Of a stretch of DNA of 64,000 nt, positions 18,945 through 26,135 are shown one piece after another (positions within the stretch are counted from its first letter, which is position 1; the number at the start of each line of letters is the position of its first letter). The translations under genes were made by a program, and so were the position numbers. The stretch comes from an uncultured Prevotellaceae bacterium. Its GTDB lineage: Bacteria; Bacteroidota; Bacteroidia; Bacteroidales; Bacteroidaceae. The notes under the pieces are model-generated. The model was not told where the DNA came from. It saw only the letters and a list, made by a program, of their open reading frames with translations, and did not search any database. Location: NCBI GenBank assembly GCA_949299545.1, contig CASGAM010000023.1, forward strand, positions 124,001 to 188,000, written 5' to 3'.

Positions 18945-20192
18945 TTATTCGTCATGCAGCGCGTCGGTCGGCATGATGCGGCTGATGTTGCGTGCCGGGA
19001 TGCAGATGCCCGTACAGGCCACAACGGCCATCACAAACCATGTGGCCAATGAAACGACGAGGAAATGGGTTGTGAAATGTTCGAACCAGTAGCGCCCGGC
19101 TAACAATCCCGGCAAATTACCTCCAAAAGCGTCCGCCGGTGTGTAAAGTCCTGCTTTCATGGCATATTGCAAATAAATGAAACAACCTAACAAGACTGCA
19201 ACGGTCGTCAGTATGAGACCTTCCGTAATGAGCATGCGCATAATGTAGCCCGACGTGGCACCGAAACTCTTCATAACACCAATCTCCTCCCGCCGGCTGT
19301 CGGTTTGCATCCAGAAGGAACCGGAAATTCCGAGAAAGAGGCAAAACAGGAAAAACGCCCCCAACACCGTGCGCGATTGCAGAAATGTGGCCACTTCGGT
19401 ATTCCCGTCGTCAATATACTCGCTGTATGTCTGTACGGCACCGGCATAATAATTGCCGGCCTTGAGCTGCTTCCCGGCCCAGTCCGCAAAAGCCTCCCGG
19501 AAGGCCTTCCCGTCCATATTGTCGTCGGCACGGAACACAATGGCCTCTGCCTGCATGTTCGGCTGCGGGCATATTCTGACAGGAACGGCCGGTATGCCGG
19601 GGCGTATCCTGACCATGCCTGTGGTAGCCACGACCTTTGTGCCGGACAACGTATCGACCAACCCCATGGTGGTCCGCCCGGGAAACGTCCCCTCGCTCAT
19701 GACCACACCGCCATCCTCGAATGCCATCCGGTCGAGGTCTGCGCGACCCAACCGTCCGCTCTCGGAGAAACGGAATGTCGTGAAGAAATCGCTCAGCGGC
19801 ACAAACGCGATATCATAGACTGTAGAACCCAAAGTGTCGCAGTTGACATAAGCCGAAGCACTACTCTGAGAAAAAGGAGCAATGGAACTTTCAAAAGTGG
19901 CTGAAGCCACGCCCGCATAGTCGCGTACCATCCGCAACAGGCGCCAGCGGTCATCACGCCATTGTTCTTCACTCCGCTTTACAAAGCGGGGCGAGTTCCA
20001 AGGTTGCTGTCTCAACTCTATCCGATAAAGATGCCGCACTTCAAAACCTTTGTCCTGCCTCTCTACGGCATTTTGCACAATTATCGGATCGAGCAACGCC
20101 CATACCGCCATGGTAACAATCACCAACTCGGCCACCAACCACCCGAAACGGGCTTTGCGTGCCGATAACATTTTGAACATCATTCGCCACAT
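18945..20192 (-). CDS. FtsX/MacB-type ABC permease, first copy of the ~415-residue type
   Basis: A 415-residue permease: N-terminal helix (GWLVAELVIVTMAVWALLD), periplasmic core, then three C-terminal helices. The coupling segment is DSRREEIGVMKSFGATSGYI and the C-terminus ISRIMPTDALHDE. It is paralogous to the gene at 15602-16852. Five bases separate it from the upstream 434-residue permease, repeating the pair order seen on the other side of the ATPase. Confidence 0.9.
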   Translation of the reverse strand: MWRMMFKMLSARKARFGWLVAELVIVTMAVWALLDPIIVQNAVERQDKGFEVRHLYRIELRQQPWNSPRFVKRSEEQWRDDRWRLLRMVRDYAGVASATFESSIAPFSQSSASAYVNCDTLGSTVYDIAFVPLSDFFTTFRFSESGRLGRADLDRMAFEDGGVVMSEGTFPGRTTMGLVDTLSGTKVVATTGMVRIRPGIPAVPVRICPQPNMQAEAIVFRADDNMDGKAFREAFADWAGKQLKAGNYYAGAVQTYSEYIDDGNTEVATFLQSRTVLGAFFLFCLFLGISGSFWMQTDSRREEIGVMKSFGATSGYIMRMLITEGLILTTVAVLLGCFIYLQYAMKAGLYTPADAFGGNLPGLLAGRYWFEHFTTHFLVVSLATWFVMAVVACTGICIPARNISRIMPTDALHDE

Positions 20193-20197
20193 AAGTC

Positions 20198-21502
20198 TTA
20201 TCTTTTTTGATTAAGGGATTCCACAATAGGTTTACGCAACGTTCTCCAGGCCGGCAGCAATGCAGAAACAATGTTCAGCACGACACAGAACAGGAAAGCA
20301 CAGATGAAGATGCGCGGCGAGAAGAGCATCGACGGAGTAAAAACAATGTCTACGCCATCGACCTGCAACGTCCGGTAAGGATCGAACATGTTAAGAACCC
20401 ATTTGCTTCCTAACGTCAGCACACTCCACGAAAGCAACAGGCCGAGTGTGCCGCCGGCCAATGTCAACAGCAGATTTTCGCGTATGACCTGCCGCAACAG
20501 ATACCCTTGCCCGGCACCGAATGCCTTGCAGATGCCCATCTCCGCCCGGCGGCTCTCCATGCGGTTGGCAATCATGCCGCTCAGGTTCAGAGCCGGTACC
20601 AGGAGGAACAACAGCACCAATCCGCCCCAGAGCAGAGCAATCTCCTGCACATCCACCTCGCCGTTGCCCATTTTCAGGTTGCGTTTCCAGGCCGGCATGG
20701 GGCCGCCCAGTTCTATGCTGTCACCTTCTGCGGCGTGCGCCAGATTGTATTTCCGTACCAGTTCATTGATGTCGGCCAGCATGCGGCGCGCCTGTTGTTT
20801 ATCGGTCGTACGGAAACAGGTCGTGAAAGGACCGGTGAGACTGCCCGTCTGCTGATCCAACTGGTCATAATCGGGCAGACAGGTGTACGGCTGATAGACC
20901 TGTCCGAACGACAATGGCGTCAACGTACTGGCGTCGCGCACCACACCGGCCACGACATAGTCGCGATAATTCATCGTAAAATGACGGCCTGCAGCCTGCT
21001 CCGTACCGAACAGGCGGCGTGCGGTGGAAGCTGCCAGTACGGCACTGCACCTGCGACTCTGGAAATCGGTTTCCGTAAACGGTCCTCCGTCGACAAATCG
21101 GAAATCGAACACTTTAAAGAAAGCCGGATCCGTGGCCTGGCATTTCACCATCAGCTCCGACTCTCCGTCGGGCAACTGGATGGCATAGGGGGGAAGACGA
21201 TAGTAATAGATAGCTGTCACGGCTTCGGCAGACTGGAGGGGGTAGAACCATTCCCGTATCATCTGCAAGGAACAGGCGCCACCCCTCATTCCGCCGTTCG
21301 GAAAAAAGTTGCCCACGCTCTTCAGTTCGTAGAGGTTGTCACGATGCAGTTCCGGATACACCGGGGAGATGCGGATGTGGTAATACATCACCACCACCAT
21401 CGTCAACGCAACGGGTATGGCCGTGCCCGCAAGATATAACGTACTGAAAGTCTTGTTCTGCCGCAACAACTGCCAAGTCTGTTTGAAATAACGTTTCATC
21501 AT
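20198..21502 (-). CDS. FtsX/MacB-type ABC permease, first copy of the 434-residue type
   Basis: A 434-residue permease with N-terminal helix (GTAIPVALTMVVVMYYHI), MacB-like periplasmic domain (about 50-285) and three C-terminal helices. The coupling segment is ESRRAEMGICKAFGAGQGYL; the C-terminus is LLPAWRTLRKPIVESLNQKR. It is paralogous to the gene at 16853-18157 and lies 12 bases after the membrane fusion protein gene. Confidence 0.9.
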   Translation of the reverse strand: MMKRYFKQTWQLLRQNKTFSTLYLAGTAIPVALTMVVVMYYHIRISPVYPELHRDNLYELKSVGNFFPNGGMRGGACSLQMIREWFYPLQSAEAVTAIYYYRLPPYAIQLPDGESELMVKCQATDPAFFKVFDFRFVDGGPFTETDFQSRRCSAVLAASTARRLFGTEQAAGRHFTMNYRDYVVAGVVRDASTLTPLSFGQVYQPYTCLPDYDQLDQQTGSLTGPFTTCFRTTDKQQARRMLADINELVRKYNLAHAAEGDSIELGGPMPAWKRNLKMGNGEVDVQEIALLWGGLVLLFLLVPALNLSGMIANRMESRRAEMGICKAFGAGQGYLLRQVIRENLLLTLAGGTLGLLLSWSVLTLGSKWVLNMFDPYRTLQVDGVDIVFTPSMLFSPRIFICAFLFCVVLNIVSALLPAWRTLRKPIVESLNQKR

Positions 21503-21514
21503 ATTGTTCCTTTT

Positions 21515-22762
21515 TTATCTGATTTTTAATTCCGGCTGCTTCTTATAAAGGCTCATGTCGCTGACAACCACCCGGTCGCCCGGCCGAAGCCCTTCAAGCA
21601 CTTCCACATGGTCGAAATCGCATTCGCCAAGGTTGACTTTCCGCTTCACCAGGCGGTCTTTCTCTTCTTCAACAAACAAGTCGTATTCTCCCGGCCCGGC
21701 ATAAAATGACGCGTTTTTAATGCGGACGGCATTCTCATTCATGGTCTGTACCACATAAATGTCAGCCTTCTGTCCGGAACGCATCTGCCCTTTCCGCACC
21801 TCGTCGGGCTGCACGACAAAACGGTTCACGCCGTCCGCGCTCAGCGGGTCTGCCTGCACCACCGTCCCGGTGAAGACCTTGTCGTTGATGCGGACCAACA
21901 CCTTGCCACCAAGGCGGACATTGGCGGCATACCTGTCGGCAATCTCGCTCTCGATCTTGAAATGATCCAGGTCGGACACGGTTGCCACCTGTTCACCTTG
22001 CGCCACGCGGGCGCCCACTTGCGTGTTGATGTATGTCAGCACCGCCTTGTGGGGCGAAAGGATACGGGCATCTTCGAGCGTCCGTCTGGTCTCCTCCATC
22101 TTCTTCAGGAAAATTTCCATTTCCAGCATCTTCACTTTCATATCGGCCTCACGCACCATCTGTTCGGTCTCATACCGTTGCTTGAGTTGTTCCAGTTCCA
22201 ACCGGGCGGTGGTGTAAGCAAACTCGGCCTGCCTCACCTGGTCGGCCGTGCCTGAACCGAGACTGTCGAGATGCTGTTCATTGTGATAGTCCACCAGCAA
22301 GCGGTTGAGTTTCATCTCCGATATTTTGATTTGCATGGCCATGTCGCTCAGAGACGTTTTCGTGTTGATGACCTGTTGCTCCATCTGGTAGCGCTTCATC
22401 TTCTCCTCGTTCTGCAAGTTGCGGTACTCGTTCTCGATGCTCTGCAAATCGAGTTTCAAAAGCGGCGTGCCCACGTCCACACTGTCTCCGTTGCGGCAGT
22501 ACACCTCCACGATGCGGGTGTTGATGGGCGAGTTGATGACTTCCTCGAAGGCCGGCACCACTTTGCCGTAAGCACTGATACTGGCTTCAATCACGCCGCT
22601 GTCGACAGTGCAGATGGTTATTGACGAGCGTTTTATACTGCTCTGGAGGGTATTGAGAACCATGATAATGCCGCCGATGACCACAACCGCCGCCATGCCC
22701 ACCTTGATGGTCGTAATCAACCGCCTGCGACGGATTTCACTTTTAGGTATGTTTCTGTCCAT
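21515..22762 (-). CDS. HlyD/MacA-type periplasmic membrane fusion protein
   Basis: A 415-residue adaptor. A single N-terminal membrane helix (about residues 20-40, VGMAAVVVIGGIIMVL) anchors it. A split biotinyl-lipoyl-like domain follows (SAYGKVVPAFEEVINSP, about 68-84), a long alpha-helical hairpin (about 105-220), the second lipoyl half (ILSPHKAVLTYINTQVGARV), a beta-barrel domain (DLDHFKIESEIADR) and a membrane-proximal domain (EVLEGLRPGDRVVVSD). It bridges the inner membrane permease to the TolC-like protein encoded in the same operon. As first gene of the operon it lies about 24 bases after the predicted sigma-54 transcription start. Confidence 0.92.
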   Translation of the reverse strand: MDRNIPKSEIRRRRLITTIKVGMAAVVVIGGIIMVLNTLQSSIKRSSITICTVDSGVIEASISAYGKVVPAFEEVINSPINTRIVEVYCRNGDSVDVGTPLLKLDLQSIENEYRNLQNEEKMKRYQMEQQVINTKTSLSDMAMQIKISEMKLNRLLVDYHNEQHLDSLGSGTADQVRQAEFAYTTARLELEQLKQRYETEQMVREADMKVKMLEMEIFLKKMEETRRTLEDARILSPHKAVLTYINTQVGARVAQGEQVATVSDLDHFKIESEIADRYAANVRLGGKVLVRINDKVFTGTVVQADPLSADGVNRFVVQPDEVRKGQMRSGQKADIYVVQTMNENAVRIKNASFYAGPGEYDLFVEEEKDRLVKRKVNLGECDFDHVEVLEGLRPGDRVVVSDMSLYKKQPELKIR

Positions 22763-22796
22763 TCTTGTCTTTATATACGTTTACGTTTCTTAACGG

Positions 22797-22812
22797 TGCA
22801 AAACCCGTGCCA
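22797..22812 (-). promoter_or_regulatory. sigma-54 promoter of the efflux operon
   Basis: On the minus strand the site reads TGGCAC-GGGTT-TTGCA. This is an exact match to the sigma-54 (RpoN) consensus TGGCAC-N5-TTGCW, with GG at -24 and GC at -12. The predicted start of transcription is near 22786, leaving a leader of about 24 bases before the ATG at 22762. The same operon encodes an NtrC-type activator, which independently supports the call. Confidence 0.88.
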
Positions 22813-22855
22813 AAATCTGAAACAACTGTTTATCAGCAATTTGAATTTCCAAAGG

Positions 22856-22873
22856 GTGTCCGAAAACGGACAC
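22856..22873. promoter_or_regulatory. palindromic enhancer site, probably for the NtrC-type regulator
   Basis: A perfect inverted repeat: GTGTCCG (22856-22862), AAAA spacer, CGGACAC (22867-22873). Its centre lies about 78 bases upstream of the predicted sigma-54 start site, a normal place for an NtrC-family dimer. A third GTGTCCG half-site follows at 22875-22881 with a poorly matching partner, possibly a weaker second dimer site. Binding by the regulator encoded at 12597-14000 is inferred. Confidence 0.7.
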
Positions 22874-23065
22874 TGTGTCCGTTTGGAGAACAGAAACAAC
22901 ACGATTCTCCCACCCCCATGCAGCCGTAACCGTAAAACGAACCGGTTTCCTGTTTTTTGAAACCGCACTGCTTCCCGTCAGAAAGTGTGATTTACCTTTT
23001 TCGCGATACAGCCGACAACGCATAAAGTCCTCAAAAAGAGGAGAAAAGTCGCTCTAAAAAAAGCG

Positions 23066-23145
23066 AGCGGTCGCAGCATTTTTTGCAAGCGGTCGCAGCA
23101 AAAATTACAAGCGGTCGCAAAAAATGCTGCGACCGCTTGTAATTT
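23066..23145. repeat. cluster of three direct and one inverted GCGGTCGCA repeats forming hairpins
   Basis: AGCGGTCGCAGCA occurs at 23066-23078 and 23088-23100, AGCGGTCGCA at 23110-23119, and the reverse complement TGCTGCGACCGCT at 23125-23137. The last two sit in a perfect 18-bp inverted repeat (23102-23119 with 23128-23145, loop of 8). The first copy can instead pair with the inverted copy over 18 bases, including the T6/A6 tracts, so alternative hairpins compete. Read on the minus strand, the stem is followed by a run of T, so it could end transcription from the TonB receptor gene about 130 bases upstream. It could also be a REP-like dispersed element. Confidence 0.75.
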
Positions 23146-23276
23146 CCACTGCCCAATCACCTGTTCTCCGGGATCGGCAGAAATAAGAATTTTTATAAAA
23201 GATTTTCAATTTCGAAGATATTGCCGGTAAGAAGCCGACAAACACACCGGAAAACGGGAGACAAGCCGTTGCGTCA

Positions 23277-25676
23277 TCAGAATTCAGCCGTCAGACCGAT
23301 GGTGGGCAACAACACACCGTTGACCTGCCGGACTCGTTTCATCACATAGCGCTGTTCGGCAAGCGGCGCATCAGGGTTCTCGATGACCCCTGTACTCATG
23401 ATGATGTCCTGCGAACGGATTTTACTGACAGTGACATTCTGCAAGTCGACGTAGATGCCCAGACGCCAGCGACGGAAAAAGAAATCCTTGTCAACACGCA
23501 AATCGAGTTGTGCAAAGGCCGGCAACCGCTCCGTGTTGTAACGGCTGTAATCATAAGCAGCCTGGCCGCGGGCATCCCAATATGTAACGTAGGATGACTG
23601 GACTTCGTCATAAGGCGTGTACGGCGCACCACCGATGCAACTCAACCGTGCCCCGACACTCCACTGGCGGGGCAAGTCGTATGTACCGCTCATGTTCAGG
23701 ATAAACCGGTTGTCCCACGATGAAGGGATATAGGCGGAGTGGGAATCGGCACGGTACTCGCTGCGGTAAAGCGTAAGAGAACCTGTCAGGTTCAAACGAT
23801 CGGGGATGTTCCATTTCAGGAGCGCCTCCACGCCATAAGCACGCCCGCGGGCCGAAGAAACCAACGGCTCATTGCCCACGACGCCGTAATCGGCCCCCTT
23901 GCAGGCAAGGGGAATGTTATCGGCCAACGACAAGGGTACATGAAAATAGGCTTTAAAAAAGCCCTCGGCCGAAAGCGCCCACCGTTCGTTGATGCGCCAC
24001 TCAGCCCCGGCCGATGACTGGCTGACGCTCATATAACGCAAATCTTTGTTGACCAGTTGCCCGCTGTCATCCTTATAGCCAAGCGCGGTATAAGGCGGCA
24101 ACTGATGGTACCACCCCGAGGAGGCCGCCACTGACCAATGGGGCGTAAAAGCGTAACGGAACGAGGCCCGGGGCGAAAGCTGTTCCCAAAGGGATGCCAT
24201 GCGGGATGAGTAAGTGTTACCGTCGACCCGGATGCCGGCCGATGTGCTGAATTTCTCATCGGACGAAGCATAAGCCGCCGTAAACGAACCGCCGTAACCA
24301 AAAAGATCGAGCTGCGTGTCATAAGCCGCCCAGGCGGCCGAAGGGAGCAAACGACGCTCACGGTCTCTGTAGCCCATGTAGTTGGCTTCGAAACTCTCGC
24401 GCAAGGTCCAGCCGCCTTCAAGCGCTGTCCTGTTCTCGACGCGGAAGGTACTTTTCTGTTCCGTCGAGCGCAGACGCAGCGTCAGATTATCTTCCGAAGA
24501 CTCGTCGTTGCCGCGGTATTTCAGATTGCGATTGTTCAGGAAATTGTGGCTTAAAACGTATGTCTGTGTATGATTGCCGGCATAATGGCGCCAGGTTGCA
24601 CCGACCGTGAAAGTTTCCTGCTCAATCTTCGGCAAGTAACTCAAGATATAGTCTGCCGACTCTTTTCCGCTGAGCGAGGTGTTGAGTGCCATGCGGTCCA
24701 CACCGGTCAGCGCCATGAAAGAAAATTCATCGTTATCGGAAATCTTTGTGGTGATTTTCATCTGCCCGTCTATGTAATTGGGCAGGAATGGCAGTTCGAG
24801 CAACTTGAACAACAGTTGCAGATAAGACTGACGGATAGAAAAAAGATAGGTCGTACGGTCGCCGAAATGCCCGCTGCCGCTCAAGGCCGCCTCGGAAGCG
24901 CCCAGCGTGGCCTTGAAGGTATGGCCTCCCGTATTACCCTCACGAAGTCTGAAGCTGAGTACCGAACTCATGGCACCGGCATTCTCGGCGGGGAAGGCAC
25001 CGGTATAAAACTTTATCTCGCGTACGAGGTCGGCATTGACGATACTTACCGGCCCTCCTGTAGCGCCCTGGGTAGCGAAATGGTTGATATTGGGAATCTC
25101 GATACCGTCCATGTAAAAACGGTTCTCCGACGGACCGCCGCCACGTACAATCAGGTCGTTGCGGTAACCTACAGGCGAGAACGCCACACCGGGATACCCC
25201 CTGACGATTCTGGAAATATCTCTGTTGGCACCGGGACTCTTTTCTATCTCCCGCGCGTTGATGACTTGCACACTGACAGGACTTTCAGCCGTTTTCCCAT
25301 ACGACTGGGGGCGCACCATAATGCCTTTCAAGACAAAGCCCGCCAGTTCGACATTAATCTCGGGCGTCGTGGCAGAAACCATGTAATAGGGCGTCTGTTT
25401 CGACATAAAGCCGTCGGCCTCCACCCTGAAAGCCGTCATGCCGGGCGATACGGCAGGAAAGACGAACACACCCGCCGTGTCTGTCACAGCTTTCAAGGTG
25501 TCTGCCTTCATCACATAGACATAAGCACCGATAACGGGCTGACGCGACCACTCATCAATGACACGGCCGCGCACGGTATAGACGTTGTCTGCCATGGCTT
25601 CGGAAGTAACCGACAAAGCGGACAGTAACAGCAACCACGACAAACAGCGTTCCTTCAATATTCTTATTTTTTCCAT
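23277..25676 (-). CDS. TonB-dependent outer membrane receptor with N-terminal regulatory domain
   Basis: About 799 residues from the ATG at 25676 (an in-frame GTG at 25694 is less likely). A signal peptide ends near SEAMADN. A carboxypeptidase-regulatory-like domain (YTVRGRVIDEWSRQPVIGAY, about residues 30-115) follows. The plug domain is at about 120-230 (INAREIEKSPGANRDISRIV, DLIVRGGGPSENRFYMDGIE, GAFPAENAGAMSSVLSFRLR). A beta-barrel ends in Phe (GLTAEF), as expected for outer membrane insertion. The plug has GGPSENRFYMDGIEIPNINH, common to SusD-independent TonB receptors. Substrate unknown. Its start overlaps the upstream VanZ-like gene by 13 bases, so the two are co-transcribed. Confidence 0.92.
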   Translation of the reverse strand: MEKIRILKERCLSWLLLLSALSVTSEAMADNVYTVRGRVIDEWSRQPVIGAYVYVMKADTLKAVTDTAGVFVFPAVSPGMTAFRVEADGFMSKQTPYYMVSATTPEINVELAGFVLKGIMVRPQSYGKTAESPVSVQVINAREIEKSPGANRDISRIVRGYPGVAFSPVGYRNDLIVRGGGPSENRFYMDGIEIPNINHFATQGATGGPVSIVNADLVREIKFYTGAFPAENAGAMSSVLSFRLREGNTGGHTFKATLGASEAALSGSGHFGDRTTYLFSIRQSYLQLLFKLLELPFLPNYIDGQMKITTKISDNDEFSFMALTGVDRMALNTSLSGKESADYILSYLPKIEQETFTVGATWRHYAGNHTQTYVLSHNFLNNRNLKYRGNDESSEDNLTLRLRSTEQKSTFRVENRTALEGGWTLRESFEANYMGYRDRERRLLPSAAWAAYDTQLDLFGYGGSFTAAYASSDEKFSTSAGIRVDGNTYSSRMASLWEQLSPRASFRYAFTPHWSVAASSGWYHQLPPYTALGYKDDSGQLVNKDLRYMSVSQSSAGAEWRINERWALSAEGFFKAYFHVPLSLADNIPLACKGADYGVVGNEPLVSSARGRAYGVEALLKWNIPDRLNLTGSLTLYRSEYRADSHSAYIPSSWDNRFILNMSGTYDLPRQWSVGARLSCIGGAPYTPYDEVQSSYVTYWDARGQAAYDYSRYNTERLPAFAQLDLRVDKDFFFRRWRLGIYVDLQNVTVSKIRSQDIIMSTGVIENPDAPLAEQRYVMKRVRQVNGVLLPTIGLTAEF

Positions 25677-26056
25677 AAAAACAGTCTTCTCCACACAAAG
25701 AGTATCACAACACCTATAATCACTCCCACACCATTAGCCAGGAAATCGAACCAGTCACCGGTCCGGTTGTCCGTACAATAAGCCTGTGCCAGTTCCACCA
25801 GACCGCCCATCAGTGCAGGCAACAGGCACACCGCAGCTTTCAATCTGCGCGACACCGGCCGTCCGGAACGGTAAGCCTCAACACCAAACACGAGTGTCAA
25901 CAAGGCATACATGCCGAAATGCGCCCATTTGTCGATAAAGCGTATGTCATCAAGGCGCGTCTGCGGCGGTGTGAAAAGCGACAAATACCAGATGGCTGCC
26001 ACCAAAATCAAAGTTAAAGGGTAATTTTTCAGATAATTTGTTATAGCAATCCGCAT
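25664..26056 (-). CDS. VanZ-like membrane protein
   Basis: A 130-residue protein with four membrane helices (about residues 13-29, 45-62, 78-95 and 106-124). The VanZ-family pattern is seen in DKWAHFGMYALLTLVFG and GGLVELAQAY, with the later DWFDFLANGVGVIIGV. The family is linked to low-level teicoplanin resistance in enterococci, but the molecular role is unknown and most bacterial members are not resistance genes. It is the promoter-proximal gene of a two-gene unit with the TonB receptor and diverges from the sodium-dependent transporter gene. Confidence 0.85.
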   Translation of the reverse strand: MRIAITNYLKNYPLTLILVAAIWYLSLFTPPQTRLDDIRFIDKWAHFGMYALLTLVFGVEAYRSGRPVSRRLKAAVCLLPALMGGLVELAQAYCTDNRTGDWFDFLANGVGVIIGVVILFVWRRLFLWKK

Positions 26057-26074
26057 ATATTCTACAATTTAGTG

Positions 26075-26082
26075 CAAAATTA
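26075..26082 (-). promoter_or_regulatory. putative -7 promoter element of the VanZ/TonB receptor unit
   Basis: Reads TAATTTTG on the minus strand (TAnnTTTG), about 19 bases before the VanZ-like start. It lies 12 bases from the oppositely oriented element for the transporter gene, so the two promoters nearly touch. Confidence 0.4.
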
Positions 26083-26094
26083 ATTCTTTTTTTG

Positions 26095-26102
26095 TACTTT
26101 TG
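26095..26102 (+). promoter_or_regulatory. putative -7 promoter element of the NSS transporter gene
   Basis: TACTTTTG matches TAnnTTTG, 33 bases before the ATG at 26136. No -33 TTTG box at standard spacing. Confidence 0.4.
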
Positions 26103-26135
26103 TCACCAGGAAAGATATAAAATATCAGTTTTTTC

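Larger units (their letters stand above)
22763..23276. other. 514-bp intergenic control and repeat region
   Basis: This stretch between the efflux operon start and the 3' end of the second TonB receptor gene contains no convincing gene. From left to right it holds the leader, the sigma-54 promoter (22797-22812), the palindromic enhancer (22856-22881), a small hairpin (CGGTTTC 22943-22949 with GAAACCG 22959-22965) and the GCGGTCGCA repeat cluster (23066-23145). The remainder up to 23276 is plain sequence. Confidence 0.7.

Noticed and set aside
20507-21439. 310-residue plus-strand open frame
   Set aside because: Antisense to a clear FtsX/MacB permease; no motif and unusual amino acid content.
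22943-22965. CGGTTTC...GAAACCG hairpin as a terminator
   Set aside because: Only 7 bp of stem, and no T-run follows on either strand.
23066-23145. Possible small CRISPR array
   Set aside because: Repeats are only 10-13 bases with unequal short spacers, one copy is inverted, and no cas genes are nearby. The hairpin explanation fits better.
24570-25628. 352-residue plus-strand open frame
   Set aside because: Antisense to the second TonB-dependent receptor; His/Arg/Gly-rich sequence without any domain.
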